This document shows, in pieces, positions 9,009-17,878 of a stretch of DNA of 64,000 nt; position 1 is the stretch's first letter; every line of letters starts with the position of its first letter. The position numbers were made by a program, and so were the translations under genes. The stretch covers positions 3,534,001 to 3,598,000 of the forward strand of contig NZ_CP044222.1 in assembly GCF_008727795.1 (NCBI RefSeq), in the 5' to 3' direction. This stretch comes from Nitrincola iocasae. Its GTDB lineage: Bacteria > Pseudomonadota > Gammaproteobacteria > Pseudomonadales > Balneatricaceae. The notes beneath the pieces were generated by a model. The model had not been told where the DNA came from. It searched no databases and saw only the letters and a list, made by a program, of their open reading frames with translations.

Positions 9009-9542
9009 TTAGAACGGGATATCATCATCAAAATCATCAAAACCAGGTGCCGGCTGGGCGGGCTGCTGCTGTGGCGCAGGCTGGTTTTGTGGACGAGACT
9101 GTTGTGGGGCAGGACGTGACGCTTGCTGCTGAGGTTGTTGACCATAACCCATCGGGTCCTGGTTACCGGCGTAACCGCCCTGATTACCACCGCCGCCTTC
9201 ACCACCACGGCTATCCAGCATTTGCATTTCACTGGCAACGATTTCAGTGGTGTAACGGTCCTGACCACTCTGATCCTGCCATTTACGCGTACGCAAAGCG
9301 CCTTCGATATACACTTTCGAGCCTTTGCGTAAGTATTCACCGGCAATTTCAGCAAGGCGATTGAAGAATACCACCCGGTGCCACTCGGTTCTTTCCTGTG
9401 GCTGTCCGGTCTGCTTATCCTTCCATGTATCGCTAGTTGCCAGAGTCAGGTTGGTAACTGCATTGCCTGATGGCATGTACTTAACTTCAGGGTCCTGGCC
9501 CAGGTTGCCTATCAGGATTACTTTATTGATGCCGCGTGCCAT
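9009..9542 (-). CDS. ssb: single-stranded DNA-binding protein
   Basis: A 177-residue protein with an N-terminal OB fold (MARGINKVILIGNLGQDPE, then TEWHRVVFFNRLAEIAGEYL), a disordered linker rich in glutamine, proline and glycine, and the acidic C-terminal tip DFDDDIPF that recruits repair and replication partners. It coats single-stranded DNA in replication, recombination and repair. The frame is open upstream to 9647, but the ATG at 9542 is the family start and has GGAGAG just before it. In many gammaproteobacteria ssb lies close to and divergent from uvrA; here a decayed signalling gene lies between them. Confidence 0.97.
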   Translation of the reverse strand: MARGINKVILIGNLGQDPEVKYMPSGNAVTNLTLATSDTWKDKQTGQPQERTEWHRVVFFNRLAEIAGEYLRKGSKVYIEGALRTRKWQDQSGQDRYTTEIVASEMQMLDSRGGEGGGGNQGGYAGNQDPMGYGQQPQQQASRPAPQQSRPQNQPAPQQQPAQPAPGFDDFDDDIPF

Positions 9543-9587
9543 TATTCTCTCCAAATCGTAAAAGGTTCTACATGTTGGTGCTCCCTG

Positions 9588-9611
9588 CATCCAACCTTTG
9601 TAGGTTGGATG
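9588..9611. repeat. inverted repeat in the ssb leader
   Basis: CATCCAACC (9588-9596), loop of 6, GGTTGGATG (9603-9611): a perfect 9-bp stem about 45 bases upstream of the ssb start. It could form a hairpin in the ssb 5' leader, or be a fragment of a dispersed GGTTGGAT-type intergenic repeat. A second small stem, GGTTC-TAAG-GAACC, lies at 9666-9679. Confidence 0.6.
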
Positions 9612-9736
9612 AGAATAACACAAGCTTAGGTTTAGGCTGAACACCAAAGGCTAATTTTTCATGGAGGTTCTAAGGAACCAGCCGAGTAGATTCGCTATTC
9701 AGAACTTGTAGCTAAGTCAAAGCGACCCTCGTTCCC

Positions 9737-12006
9737 TTATGATTCGAAATCAGCACCTCCAGTGGCCGTGGTTTCGATATCAGGTAGCCTTGAATGTGCC
9801 ATAAGCACCATCGCCTCACACAGTGCCAATGCATCCGAGTCAGCACTGAGATTGGCGATGAAGCAGCGATCTATCTTCAGATAATCGATATCGTATCGAT
9901 GGATATAAGCCATAGATGAATAGCCAGTGCCGAAGTCATCCAATGTCACCTGCACGCCATGATCTCGAAACACCATCAGTTTTTTGATGGTCTCACAATT
10001 GGGGTCCAGCATGACTCCCTCTGTGATCTCGATAATAATATCACTACATAGCAAATGTTGAGCATCGAGACGGTGAACCCAGTCAGTTGCGTTTTCTCAT
10101 GGGCAAACTGTATCGGAGAAACGTTGATGCTGACCTGAAGACTCTCTCCGTATGCCTGCTTCAGTGTGGGGATATCCCTACACACCTGCTCAAATACTTT
10201 TTGTCCGATAGCGATGATCAGCCCGCTCTCTTCGGCAAGCGGGATAAACTCAGCAGGACTGATCAAACCCTTTTCCGGATGCTGCCACCGAATCAGAGCT
10301 TCTGCTTTAGTGATTCGCTGTGATTCGCTGTGATTCGCTGTGATTCGCAGTTGAGTATAGGCTGATAATATACGACAAGCTCTGTGTCGATAGCATCGCG
10401 TAGATCGCTGATCAGCTCACGTTTATGCAGAATCGCTTCTTGCATTATCGGGTCAAAGTACTTGAGCCGGTTACGACCCTCCTGTTTGGCAGCAAACATC
10501 GCCTGATCTGCGGATTTGAGTAACTCCTCCACGGTTTTGCCATCAGCAGGGTAGATGGCCACCCCGATACTGGTAGTGATAAAGAGTCGATGCTGATCTA
10601 CTTGTATCGGTTCGGCGAGCAGTTTAAGGATCTGTTCGCAGAGCTCATCGATAGGGTTGGTGAGACGTCTGAAATCAGTGAGAACAACAGTAAACTCATC
10701 GCCTCCAAGTCTGGCCAGCAGATTTGGCTCCCTGATTACGCTTTTTAGCCTTCCAGCAACTTCACGCAGCAGCTTGTCACCAGCATCATGACCAAGGGTA
10801 TCATTAATATCCTTAAAGTTATCCAGATCAAGCATCAACAGGCTCAGTTGTTGGTCTTCATGTTTTACACGTTCGAGTGCTTGGGATAACTGGTAGTTAA
10901 GCATATAGCGGTTAGGTAGCGCCGTCAGAGTATCAACATTGGCCTGAAGCCATATCTGCCGCTCGGCTTCCAACCGCGTTTCTGCCATATGTTCAAATTG
11001 TTGTTTTAATTGTACCAGTTCGACAACACCTTCATGGGCTTTGTTCGGTTCGAAAATGCCGCGTTGCAGTTTGCGACTGGCGTCTGTGAGGGCTTCGATC
11101 GGTGCAAGCACTCCATTTTTAAGCAACCGGGTGCTGATCCGGTAGAGACCCAACATAACCAGCGAAAACAGCAGTAGTAAGATATAAAAGCGTTGATTGA
11201 TTCGCTGTAACACAGCATCCGTTGGCACACCGATGGTCAGAACAAAAAACTCCTCATCGGTGTTATGCAGCAGTGGAATGGAATACTTCATCCGCCTGAT
11301 GCCATCCGCACCCATCAACTGCTCTGCCTGAGAGTGTCCGTTGATTTCCGTGACGACTCTACCCAGCTCATCCGGATTAGCAGGGTAGTTAGCTATGAGT
11401 GTGGCCTGACTGTCGGTAATGAAGGCCGTACTCGACTCCGGCAAGTTACTGGTTTCAAGGTAGTGGGTCCACCAAGCCAGCGAAACCACAGCAACGGCAA
11501 CGCCGCGCACCTCATCAGTGGTGAGGTCAGTGACTGGGTAGCCAAAATTGATACTGGTTGTATTGGCAGCACGATCATGTTGAAAGGTGCCGATCGAGAA
11601 GCGCCTGTTGGTCAGCGCATCCTGAAAATAGGGCCGATCAAACACATTGATATGACGATTCAGTGGATGCGTGTTACACAGCAGGTCACCACTGGCCAGA
11701 GGAACACCGAGATTCACAAACTATGTATTGAATTTGAGTATTTTTGCCAGAAACTCACCACAGACAGGTGCTGCTGGATCCTGCACTTCAGGTAATTGCG
11801 CTAGATGGGTCAGATAGGCTTTCAGTGTCGATGAGAATTTTGTGCTGCAGGGCAGCCAGATCATTGGCCGTCACCTCGACTTGATGCTCAAGATTTAATA
11901 ACGCCTGTTTTCGGTTCTCCAGCATATCAGCAGAGATAGCCAAATAACCGGGCAGTGTTATCAGACCTACCAACAGCGAAAGGCGATTCCGCAATGAGCT
12001 CATCAA
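9737..12006 (-). pseudogene. decayed membrane GGDEF-EAL protein (cyclic di-GMP enzyme)
   Basis: Four pieces in different frames make one gene read from 12006 to 9737: an N-terminal membrane segment (12006-11788), a periplasmic sensor region, a GGDEF domain with intact motif RLGGDEF, and an EAL domain with DDFGTGYSS and YLKIDRCF. Lesions I can see are: a frameshift near 11826-11830; an amber codon at 11721-11723; a frameshift at 10311-10350 where a 10-bp unit is present four times; a one-base loss near 10074-10082; and a C-terminus that leaves the family near 9790, before the EGVET block. With two repeat copies the frame would read NCESQRITKAEALIRW, exactly the family spacing. With this many lesions the gene is dead as a full-length enzyme. 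The piece 11717-10293 could still make a sensor-GGDEF fragment. Confidence 0.88.
10311..10350. repeat. 10-bp tandem repeat, four copies
   Basis: TGATTCGCTG at 10311-10320, 10321-10330 and 10331-10340, then TGATTCGCAG at 10341-10350. The array lies at the junction of the GGDEF and EAL domains of the pseudogene. Two copies fit the family alignment, so two extra units (20 bp) shift the frame. Confidence 0.97.
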
Positions 12007-12260
12007 TGCTTCAGACCCTCTTATTATGAATCATTTATATAGAAGAAAACTCCTGCAGGTGCACTGAAGCATATATGCAATTTTGCCACTATGTATTTCA
12101 ACAATATTTGAAAGGTTATGACTCAATCATAAGCTTGTCAAATATCAACCGATTGCCTCTCAGGGTGGGTTAGCCTGAGTTAATCAATATTCATGCAGAT
12201 TGTTAGTACACATCACGCCATTGAACTCAGCGCGTTCATGTAAAATTCGGACTAAAGGCT

Positions 12261-12289
12261 TATAATGCTCGTTTTTGCACTGTCACCGG
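12261..12289 (+). promoter_or_regulatory. possible uvrA -10 element and RBS
   Basis: TATAAT at 12261-12266, without a clear -35 at normal spacing, and GGAG at 12286-12289 before the uvrA ATG at 12297. I looked for a LexA box (CTG-10 nt-CAG) in 12007-12296 and found none. A weak inverted repeat, CTCAGG/CCTGAG, lies at 12159-12179. Confidence 0.4.
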
Positions 12290-12296
12290 AGCGGTA

Positions 12297-15125
12297 ATGG
12301 ATAAAATACTGGTACGGGGTGCGCGCACCCACAACCTGAAAAATATCGACCTGGATATTCCCCGGGACAAGCTGATCGTCATCACCGGCTTGTCAGGTTC
12401 CGGCAAATCCTCGCTGGCATTTGATACCCTCTATGCCGAAGGACAGCGTCGCTATGTAGAATCGCTATCCACCTATGCCCGTCAGTTTCTATCGATGATG
12501 GAAAAACCGGATGTAGACCATATTGAAGGGCTGTCTCCGGCCATTTCCATTGAACAGAAATCCACCTCGCATAACCCGCGCTCGACTGTCGGCACCATCA
12601 CCGAAATTTATGACTATCTGCGCTTACTCTATGCCCGCGCAGGTGAGCCGCGCTGTCCGGATCATGATCTGCCCCTGGCAGCACAAACGGTGTCGCAGAT
12701 GGTGGATCAGGTGCTGACCCTGCCGGAAGGCAGTAAAATGATGCTACTGGCACCGGTGGTACAAGGCCGCAAAGGTGAGCACTTACACACCATCAGCGAG
12801 CTGCGTTCACAGGGATTTGTCCGCGCACGCATCAACGACATTATTGTTGATCTGGACAGTGCACCCGCATTGGATAAGAACAAGAAACACTCCATTGAAG
12901 TTGTGATTGACCGCTTCAAGGTACGTAATGACCTACAGATACGCCTGGCGGAATCCTTTGAAACCGCACTGAATCTGACCGATGGCATCGCCCGGGTCGC
13001 CTGGATGGACGATGAGGGCAAGGATGATCTGATCTTCTCAGCCCGGTTTGCCTGCCCCGTCTGTGGTCACAGCATTCAGGAACTGGAACCGCGGATGTTT
13101 TCGTTTAACAATCCACACGGTGCCTGCTCCACCTGTGATGGTTTGGGTGTCAAACAGTACTTTGATCCGGTCAAGGTGGTACATGATCCTTCACTAACAC
13201 TGTCGGAAGGTGCCATTCGTGGCTGGGACAGACGCAGCCTGTACTATTTCCAGCAACTGAAAGCGGTGGCGGATCATTACGGCTTTGATATGGATACTCC
13301 CTTCTGTGATCTGACCCAGGTGCAGCAGAAAGTGATTCTGCACGGCAGTGGCACAGAGCAGATAGAGTTCAGCTATACCAATGATCGAGGCACCCGTGTT
13401 AGCAAGCACCATCCCTTTGAGGGAGTGCTGAACAACCTGGAACGGCGCTATAAAGAAACCGAATCCGATATGGTCCGCGAGGACCTGGCCAAATACCTGA
13501 ACATGCAGCCCTGCCCCTCTTGCCATGGTACGCGCCTGCGCCGCGAAGCACGGCATGTGTATATTGATGGGCGCACCCTGCCTGAAATCGTACGCATGGC
13601 CATAGGTGACAGCAAAGCCTATTTTGATCAGTTGGAGCTGAGTGGCAAGCAGGGTGAGATTGCTGACAAAATCCTTAAAGAGATTCGTCAGCGCTTATCC
13701 TTCCTGGTCAATGTCGGACTGGACTATTTATCCCTGGAGCGCAGCGCTGAATCTTTGTCCGGTGGTGAAGCCCAGCGTATACGTTTAGCCAGTCAGATAG
13801 GCGCCGGACTGGTCGGGGTGATGTATATTCTGGATGAGCCCTCCATAGGTTTACACCAGCGCGACAATGACCGTCTGCTGGAAACACTGCGCCACTTGCG
13901 TGATCTGGGGAATACCGTGATCGTGGTAGAACATGATGAAGATGCCATACGCTTAGCCGATCATGTCATCGATATCGGTCCGGGAGCGGGTGTGCATGGC
14001 GGTAAAGTGATCGCCGCAGGCACGCCACAGGAGGTCATGGATAATCCGGCATCCATTACCGGCCAGTACCTCTCAGGAGTGCGCCGTATTGAAGTGCCTG
14101 CGCAACGCTACCCGGTTGACTCTGAAAAGTTTCTCCGCCTGATCGGTGCACGGGGTAACAACCTGAAGGATGTTACCCTGGAAATTCCTGTTGGCCTGCT
14201 CACCTGCGTTACCGGGGTGTCAGGTTCGGGCAAATCCACGCTGATTAACAGCACCCTGTATCCGATTACGGCCACGGAACTGAACCACGCCACCACCCTG
14301 GATGCCTCAGAATATGATCGCATCGAGGGGATGCATCATTTTGATAAGGTTATCGATATAGATCAAAGCCCGATAGGACGGACACCACGCTCCAATCCGG
14401 CCACCTATACCGGCATTTTTACCCCGGTGCGTGAACTCTTTGCGGGTACGCAGGAAGCCCGCTCACGCGGATACAAGCCAGGACGGTTTAGTTTTAATGT
14501 CAAAGGTGGCCGTTGTGAAGCCTGTCAGGGGGATGGTGTCATCAAGGTGGAAATGCACTTCCTTCCGGATATTTTTGTGCCTTGTGATGTCTGCCACGGC
14601 AAACGCTACAACCGCGAAACCCTGGAAGTACGCTACAAAGGCAAAACCATTGATGAAGTACTGAGCATGACCGTGGAAGATGCGCGTGAATTTTTCGATG
14701 CCATTCCTGCACTGGCGCGAAAACTGCAAACTCTGATTGATGTCGGGCTCAGCTATATTCGCTTAGGCCAAAGCGCGACAACCCTGTCAGGCGGTGAAGC
14801 CCAGAGGGTGAAGCTGTCACGCGAGCTGTCCAAGCGCGATACCGGCAAAACGCTGTATATTCTTGATGAACCGACCACCGGTCTGCATTTCTATGATATT
14901 CAGCAATTATTGAATGTACTCTATCGGTTACGTGATCATGGCAATACCATTGTGGTGATTGAACACAACCTGGATGTGATCAAAACGGCTGACTGGGTTA
15001 TCGACCTGGGCCCAGAGGGAGGCACAGGGGGCGGCGAGATCATTGCTACTGGCACACCCGAAGCGGTAGCCGAGGTGGAAGCCTCACATACGGGTCGCTT
15101 CCTGAAGCCCTTGCTGCAGCGCTAG
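12297..15125 (+). CDS. uvrA: excinuclease ABC subunit A
   Basis: A 942-residue protein, the normal length for UvrA, the damage-recognition ATPase of nucleotide excision repair. It has two ABC ATPase modules: Walker A motifs GLSGSGKSSLAFDTLYAEG near residue 31 and GVSGSGKSTLINSTLYP in the second half, and signatures ESLSGGEAQRIRLASQIG and TTLSGGEAQRVKLSREL. Zinc sites are visible as CPVC/CSTC in the first half and CEAC/CDVC in the second. It forms a dimer that loads UvrB at lesions. The start at 12297 is supported by upstream GGAG and by the conserved beginning MDKILVRGARTHNLKNI. Confidence 0.98.
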   Translation: MDKILVRGARTHNLKNIDLDIPRDKLIVITGLSGSGKSSLAFDTLYAEGQRRYVESLSTYARQFLSMMEKPDVDHIEGLSPAISIEQKSTSHNPRSTVGTITEIYDYLRLLYARAGEPRCPDHDLPLAAQTVSQMVDQVLTLPEGSKMMLLAPVVQGRKGEHLHTISELRSQGFVRARINDIIVDLDSAPALDKNKKHSIEVVIDRFKVRNDLQIRLAESFETALNLTDGIARVAWMDDEGKDDLIFSARFACPVCGHSIQELEPRMFSFNNPHGACSTCDGLGVKQYFDPVKVVHDPSLTLSEGAIRGWDRRSLYYFQQLKAVADHYGFDMDTPFCDLTQVQQKVILHGSGTEQIEFSYTNDRGTRVSKHHPFEGVLNNLERRYKETESDMVREDLAKYLNMQPCPSCHGTRLRREARHVYIDGRTLPEIVRMAIGDSKAYFDQLELSGKQGEIADKILKEIRQRLSFLVNVGLDYLSLERSAESLSGGEAQRIRLASQIGAGLVGVMYILDEPSIGLHQRDNDRLLETLRHLRDLGNTVIVVEHDEDAIRLADHVIDIGPGAGVHGGKVIAAGTPQEVMDNPASITGQYLSGVRRIEVPAQRYPVDSEKFLRLIGARGNNLKDVTLEIPVGLLTCVTGVSGSGKSTLINSTLYPITATELNHATTLDASEYDRIEGMHHFDKVIDIDQSPIGRTPRSNPATYTGIFTPVRELFAGTQEARSRGYKPGRFSFNVKGGRCEACQGDGVIKVEMHFLPDIFVPCDVCHGKRYNRETLEVRYKGKTIDEVLSMTVEDAREFFDAIPALARKLQTLIDVGLSYIRLGQSATTLSGGEAQRVKLSRELSKRDTGKTLYILDEPTTGLHFYDIQQLLNVLYRLRDHGNTIVVIEHNLDVIKTADWVIDLGPEGGTGGGEIIATGTPEAVAEVEASHTGRFLKPLLQR

Positions 15126-15144
15126 CAGCAAACGGCTAGTCCAT

Positions 15145-15291
15145 GGCATTCGCAGAAAACTGCTCCTGCGTTTTCTGCATACACGCCGCCCTTGGCATTC
15201 GCAGAAAACTGCTCCTGCGTTTTCTGCATACACGCCGTCCTTGGCATTCGCAGAAAACTGCTCCTGCGTTTTCTGCATACACGCCGTCCAT
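15145..15291. repeat. 49-bp tandem repeat, three copies, each with an internal hairpin
   Basis: Copies start at 15145, 15194 and 15243, each with GGCATTCGCAGAAAAC, and differ by only a few bases. Each contains GCAGAAAAC-TGCTCCTGC-GTTTTCTGC, a perfect 9-bp stem with a 9-base loop. The array lies just after the uvrA stop. It resembles a REP-like intergenic element. Any open frame through it is an artefact of the repeat. Confidence 0.95.
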
Positions 15292-15352
15292 GGCGTTAAG
15301 TGTCATCACGACAATTAAGTGGTTGACAGCAACGCTGGAATATTAGAAAAAG

Positions 15353-15381
15353 AAGGTCTGAAATTATTCAGGCCTTTTTTT
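15353..15381 (+). terminator. intrinsic terminator after the uvrA repeat array
   Basis: AAGGTCTGAA (15353-15362), loop ATTA, TTCAGGCCTT (15367-15376) with one G-T pair, followed by a T run. It is likely to end transcription from uvrA. It lies just ahead of the small open frame at 15399. Confidence 0.8.
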
Positions 15382-15398
15382 ACTTTGAAGATACTAGC

Positions 15399-15491
15399 AT
15401 GACTCAGATCAACAAACGCCCGAACACCCGAATTTCCGTCGCCAATCGCTGGCTGATGGCGATTTCCCGTGTCTCGCGTGCTGTGATCTGA
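15399..15491 (+). CDS. possible 30-residue peptide
   Basis: A short frame from ATG 15399 to TGA 15491: a polar, basic N-terminus, then RISVANRWLMAISRVSRAVI, which could form an amphipathic or membrane-active helix. The ribosome site is weak (GAAGATA, 9 bases or more upstream). It lies between a terminator and a GC-rich hairpin (15502-15522), upstream of a DUF1127 gene with a strong ribosome site. The 12-base string ACTTTGAAGATA precedes both this frame (15382-15393) and the next (15546-15557). I do not recognise it, and it may not be translated. Confidence 0.35.
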   Translation: MTQINKRPNTRISVANRWLMAISRVSRAVI

Positions 15492-15501
15492 TTTATTTAC
15501 C

Positions 15502-15522
15502 GGCCGCGATATCTTCGCGGCC
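15502..15522. terminator. GC-rich hairpin without U tract
   Basis: GGCCGCGA (15502-15509), loop of 5, TCGCGGCC (15515-15522). It is a strong stem directly after the stop of the 30-codon frame. No T run follows, so it may be an mRNA-stabilising or attenuating structure and not a full terminator. Confidence 0.5.
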
Positions 15523-15587
15523 TCCGGTGCACTTTCCCCACCCCAGACTTTGAAGATATCTCCGGCCCTTTTTGAAAGGAGATAGAG

Positions 15588-15821
15588 ATGTTCCCACTGG
15601 ATCTGTTACACCAACTGCAGAGATGCTTTACCCGTGCACTTACCCGGCAGCATATTGCCCACCTGGATGCACGCCTGCTGCAAGATGTTGGCTTAAACCC
15701 TGACGGCAGCCACCGATTGCCACAGGAAAAAGACACCCCTAACAATCTGACCATTCGAGCACAGCTGGATGTGGAACAACCCACACAGCACACAGCGGCT
15801 CCTGCTGTACAGAAACACTGA
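15588..15821 (+). CDS. DUF1127 family small protein
   Basis: A 77-residue protein. Residues 15-40 (ALTRQHIAHLDARLLQDVGL) match the DUF1127 core, where LxxLDxRLLxDIGL is typical. DUF1127 proteins are short, basic and arginine-rich; some affect phosphate, RNA or stress metabolism, but the function here is unknown. The tail after residue 45 is polar and probably disordered. The ribosome site AAAGGAG before ATG 15588 is strong. A terminator shared with maeB follows. Confidence 0.7.
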   Translation: MFPLDLLHQLQRCFTRALTRQHIAHLDARLLQDVGLNPDGSHRLPQEKDTPNNLTIRAQLDVEQPTQHTAAPAVQKH

Positions 15822-15855
15822 TGCCCTGGCGCTATCAACTGCACTATCGGCCAAT

Positions 15856-15898
15856 AAAAAACCGCTAACGGCGTTTAATCACCCCTAGCGGTTTTTTT
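15856..15898. terminator. bidirectional terminator between the DUF1127 gene and maeB
   Basis: AAAAAACCGCTA (from 15855) pairs with TAGCGGTTTTTTT (to 15898) across an 18-base loop. A/T runs on both sides allow termination of the DUF1127 gene on the plus strand and maeB on the minus strand. Confidence 0.8.
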
Positions 15899-15936
15899 GT
15901 GACTCTTGTTAAGAGTCTCCTATTTAAGCGTCCTGC

Positions 15937-17202
15937 TCAATACAACTCAGATTCACAATGAATCGGGTAGTGTTCCGGCATAGGCAAACGCGCCACGCCA
16001 CTATCGATCGCAGCCTGTGCAACCGCAAAAGAGATGCGGCCCAGCAGACGGGAATCAGTTGCTTTTGGCAGAATGTATTCACGGCCGAATTCCAGGGACT
16101 GCAAACCGTAAGCTAACAGTACTTCCTGAGTGACAGGCTCACGAGCCAAACCGGCCAGAGCTTTCACCGCAGCAGCTTTCATCTCTTCATTGATTGCCGA
16201 GGCACGCACATCGAGCGCACCACGGAAAATGAAAGGAAAGCCCAGTACATTATTAACCTGGTTGGGGAAGTCAGAACGACCTGTGGCCATGATCACATCA
16301 GGACGGGCGGCGTTAGCAACTTCCGGCCGAATTTCGGGATCAGGGTTGGCACAGGCGAAGACAACGGGGTTATCCGCCATTTTCTTAAGCTGCTCAGGTG
16401 ACAGCAGGTCCGGACCAGACAGACCTAAAAATACATCAGCACCCTCGATGGCATCATCCAGGGTACGTTTATCTGTTTCAGTTGCGAATGCCGCTTTTTC
16501 GGCAGTCAGGTCAGCTCGACCAGAGTGGATCACACCCTTGCGGTCGATCATATATACATTCTCGACTTTCGCGCCCATGTTAATGAGCAGCTTCATACAA
16601 GCACTGGCAGCAGCACCGGCACCCAGACAGACAATCGACGCTTCTTCCAGCTTTTTACCGGCCAGTTCCAGCGCATTGATCATACCGGCAGCCGTCACGA
16701 TGGCGGTACCGTGCTGATCATCATGGAATACCGGGATATTACAACGCTCAATCAGCGTACGCTCTATCTCAAAGCATTCCGGTGCTTTAATGTCTTCCAG
16801 GTTGATGCCGCCAAAGGTTTCAGCAATACGGGCGACCGTATCGATGAACGCCTGTGGACTTTCAGCGTCTACTTCAATATCGATAGAATCGATATTGGCA
16901 AAACGCTTGAACAACAGTGCTTTGCCTTCCATGACAGGTTTGGATGCCAGTGGACCCAGATCACCCAGGCCCAAAATGGCAGTCCCATTGGAAATGACGG
17001 CAACCAGGTTACCCTTCGCTGTATAACGATAGGCCGCTTCAGGATCTTTGGCGATCTCACGCACCGGCTCCGCTACGCCAGGGGAGTAAGCCAATGCGAG
17101 ATCATGAGCCGTCTCTGCAGACGTTGATAGCTCAACACTGATTTTACCGGGACGAGGAAACTCGTGGTAATCTAGAGCCGCTTGCTTAAAATCTTGAGAC
17201 AT
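15937..17202 (-). CDS. maeB: NADP-type malic enzyme (short form)
   Basis: A 421-residue enzyme that oxidatively decarboxylates malate to pyruvate. The start DYHEFPRPGKISVELST, the segment YSPGVAEP and VFHDDQHGTAIVTAAG (metal and substrate site) are diagnostic. The nucleotide fold shows as IVCLGAGAAASACMKLLI. Escherichia coli MaeB carries an extra C-terminal phosphotransacetylase-like domain; this protein lacks it and is the short form common in other bacteria. The frame is open upstream to a TTG at 17217; the ATG at 17202 is the likely start. With glcB in the same window it serves C4-acid and acetate metabolism. Confidence 0.95.
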   Translation of the reverse strand: MSQDFKQAALDYHEFPRPGKISVELSTSAETAHDLALAYSPGVAEPVREIAKDPEAAYRYTAKGNLVAVISNGTAILGLGDLGPLASKPVMEGKALLFKRFANIDSIDIEVDAESPQAFIDTVARIAETFGGINLEDIKAPECFEIERTLIERCNIPVFHDDQHGTAIVTAAGMINALELAGKKLEEASIVCLGAGAAASACMKLLINMGAKVENVYMIDRKGVIHSGRADLTAEKAAFATETDKRTLDDAIEGADVFLGLSGPDLLSPEQLKKMADNPVVFACANPDPEIRPEVANAARPDVIMATGRSDFPNQVNNVLGFPFIFRGALDVRASAINEEMKAAAVKALAGLAREPVTQEVLLAYGLQSLEFGREYILPKATDSRLLGRISFAVAQAAIDSGVARLPMPEHYPIHCESELY

Positions 17203-17329
17203 GGTTGCAGATTCCAACTAAGGTTGTAGTTAAACGGTCTTGCATCATAACCAAAAGCCATGTTGACAACAACCGCCCTTTAAGGGTGCATAAACACCCT
17301 GCTTTGCACAATCACTGTGCCAAATAAGC

Positions 17330-17357
17330 AAAAAAGCATCCACGAAGGATGCCTTTT
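17330..17357 (-). terminator. intrinsic terminator of rpmE
   Basis: Stem GCATCC (17336-17341) with GGATGC (17347-17352) and a 5-base loop. On the minus strand it is followed by a T run (the A run at 17331-17335 and before). Two further small stems lie between it and maeB: AGGGTG/CACCCT at 17283-17300 and GCACA/TGTGC near 17306-17320. Confidence 0.8.
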
Positions 17358-17383
17358 GAAAAACCTGGTGATCAGCGTAACCG

Positions 17384-17602
17384 TTACTTTTTCAGTGAAC
17401 GGGCACCAAAACGCTTGTTGAAACGGTCCACACGGCCGCCAGTAGTCGCTTCTTTCTGCTTACCTGTGTAGAAAGGATGGCAGCTGCTGCAGACGTCAAC
17501 CAGCATAGTGCTATCGCCTAAAGTAGATTTGGTCTGCATGACGTTACCACAAGAACAGGTGATGGTAATGTCAGTATATTTGGGATGGATACCAGCTTTC
17601 AT
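17384..17602 (-). CDS. rpmE: 50S ribosomal protein L31 (zinc type)
   Basis: A 72-residue ribosomal protein. MKAGIHPKYTDITITCSCG and VCSSCHPFYTGKQ carry the four cysteines of the zinc-containing C+ form, and GGRVDRFNKRFG is the conserved C-terminal rRNA-binding part. The ATG at 17602 gives the family start; the upstream in-frame codons to 17614 are not needed. It is a single gene with its own terminator. Its position between maeB and priA is a common gammaproteobacterial order. Confidence 0.97.
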   Translation of the reverse strand: MKAGIHPKYTDITITCSCGNVMQTKSTLGDSTMLVDVCSSCHPFYTGKQKEATTGGRVDRFNKRFGARSLKK

Positions 17603-17698
17603 TTTGAACCTCAATGGAGTTATTGATGTGCCGCCACCTGATCGGAAGGATCTGTATGCTTCAAATTGCCAGGCACCGCACTAACAAGGGTTGGACAG

Positions 17699-17731
17699 GT
17701 TTACGCTCCGCTGAGACTTTACGCTCCGCTG
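17699..17731. repeat. short direct repeat, 17-bp period
   Basis: TTTACGCTCCGCTGA occurs twice in succession between rpmE and priA, the second copy offset by 17 bases. It lies in the region where the rpmE promoter (minus strand) and priA promoter must be. It could be a duplicated protein-binding site or chance slippage. Confidence 0.7.
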
Positions 17732-17878
17732 AAAAGGGCAACACCCACCCGTACAATTACAAGGGCGGAAATTATACGGCCAGGCCGTACTTCCCGCAAC
17801 CTAAAAAGGCTATTTAATCACCAGCCAAAAGAATCTAGACTGTTAGCATCTAACCTTCAGCCAAAATGAGAGCCCTGA

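Noticed and set aside
10311..10350. Functional phase-variation switch
   Set aside because: Not rejected outright, but not claimed as active: at least four other lesions disable the same gene, so changing the copy number alone would not restore it.
12007..12296. LexA (SOS) box for uvrA or ssb
   Set aside because: I searched for CTG-10 nt-CAG type palindromes near both genes and saw none that fits.
15145..15291. Possible CRISPR array in the triple 49-bp repeat
   Set aside because: The copies are directly abutting and almost identical over all 49 bases; there are no unique spacers and no cas genes.
15084..15346. Open frames on both strands through the 49-bp repeats
   Set aside because: They are produced by the repeat itself, have repeated cysteine-rich peptides and lack ribosome sites.
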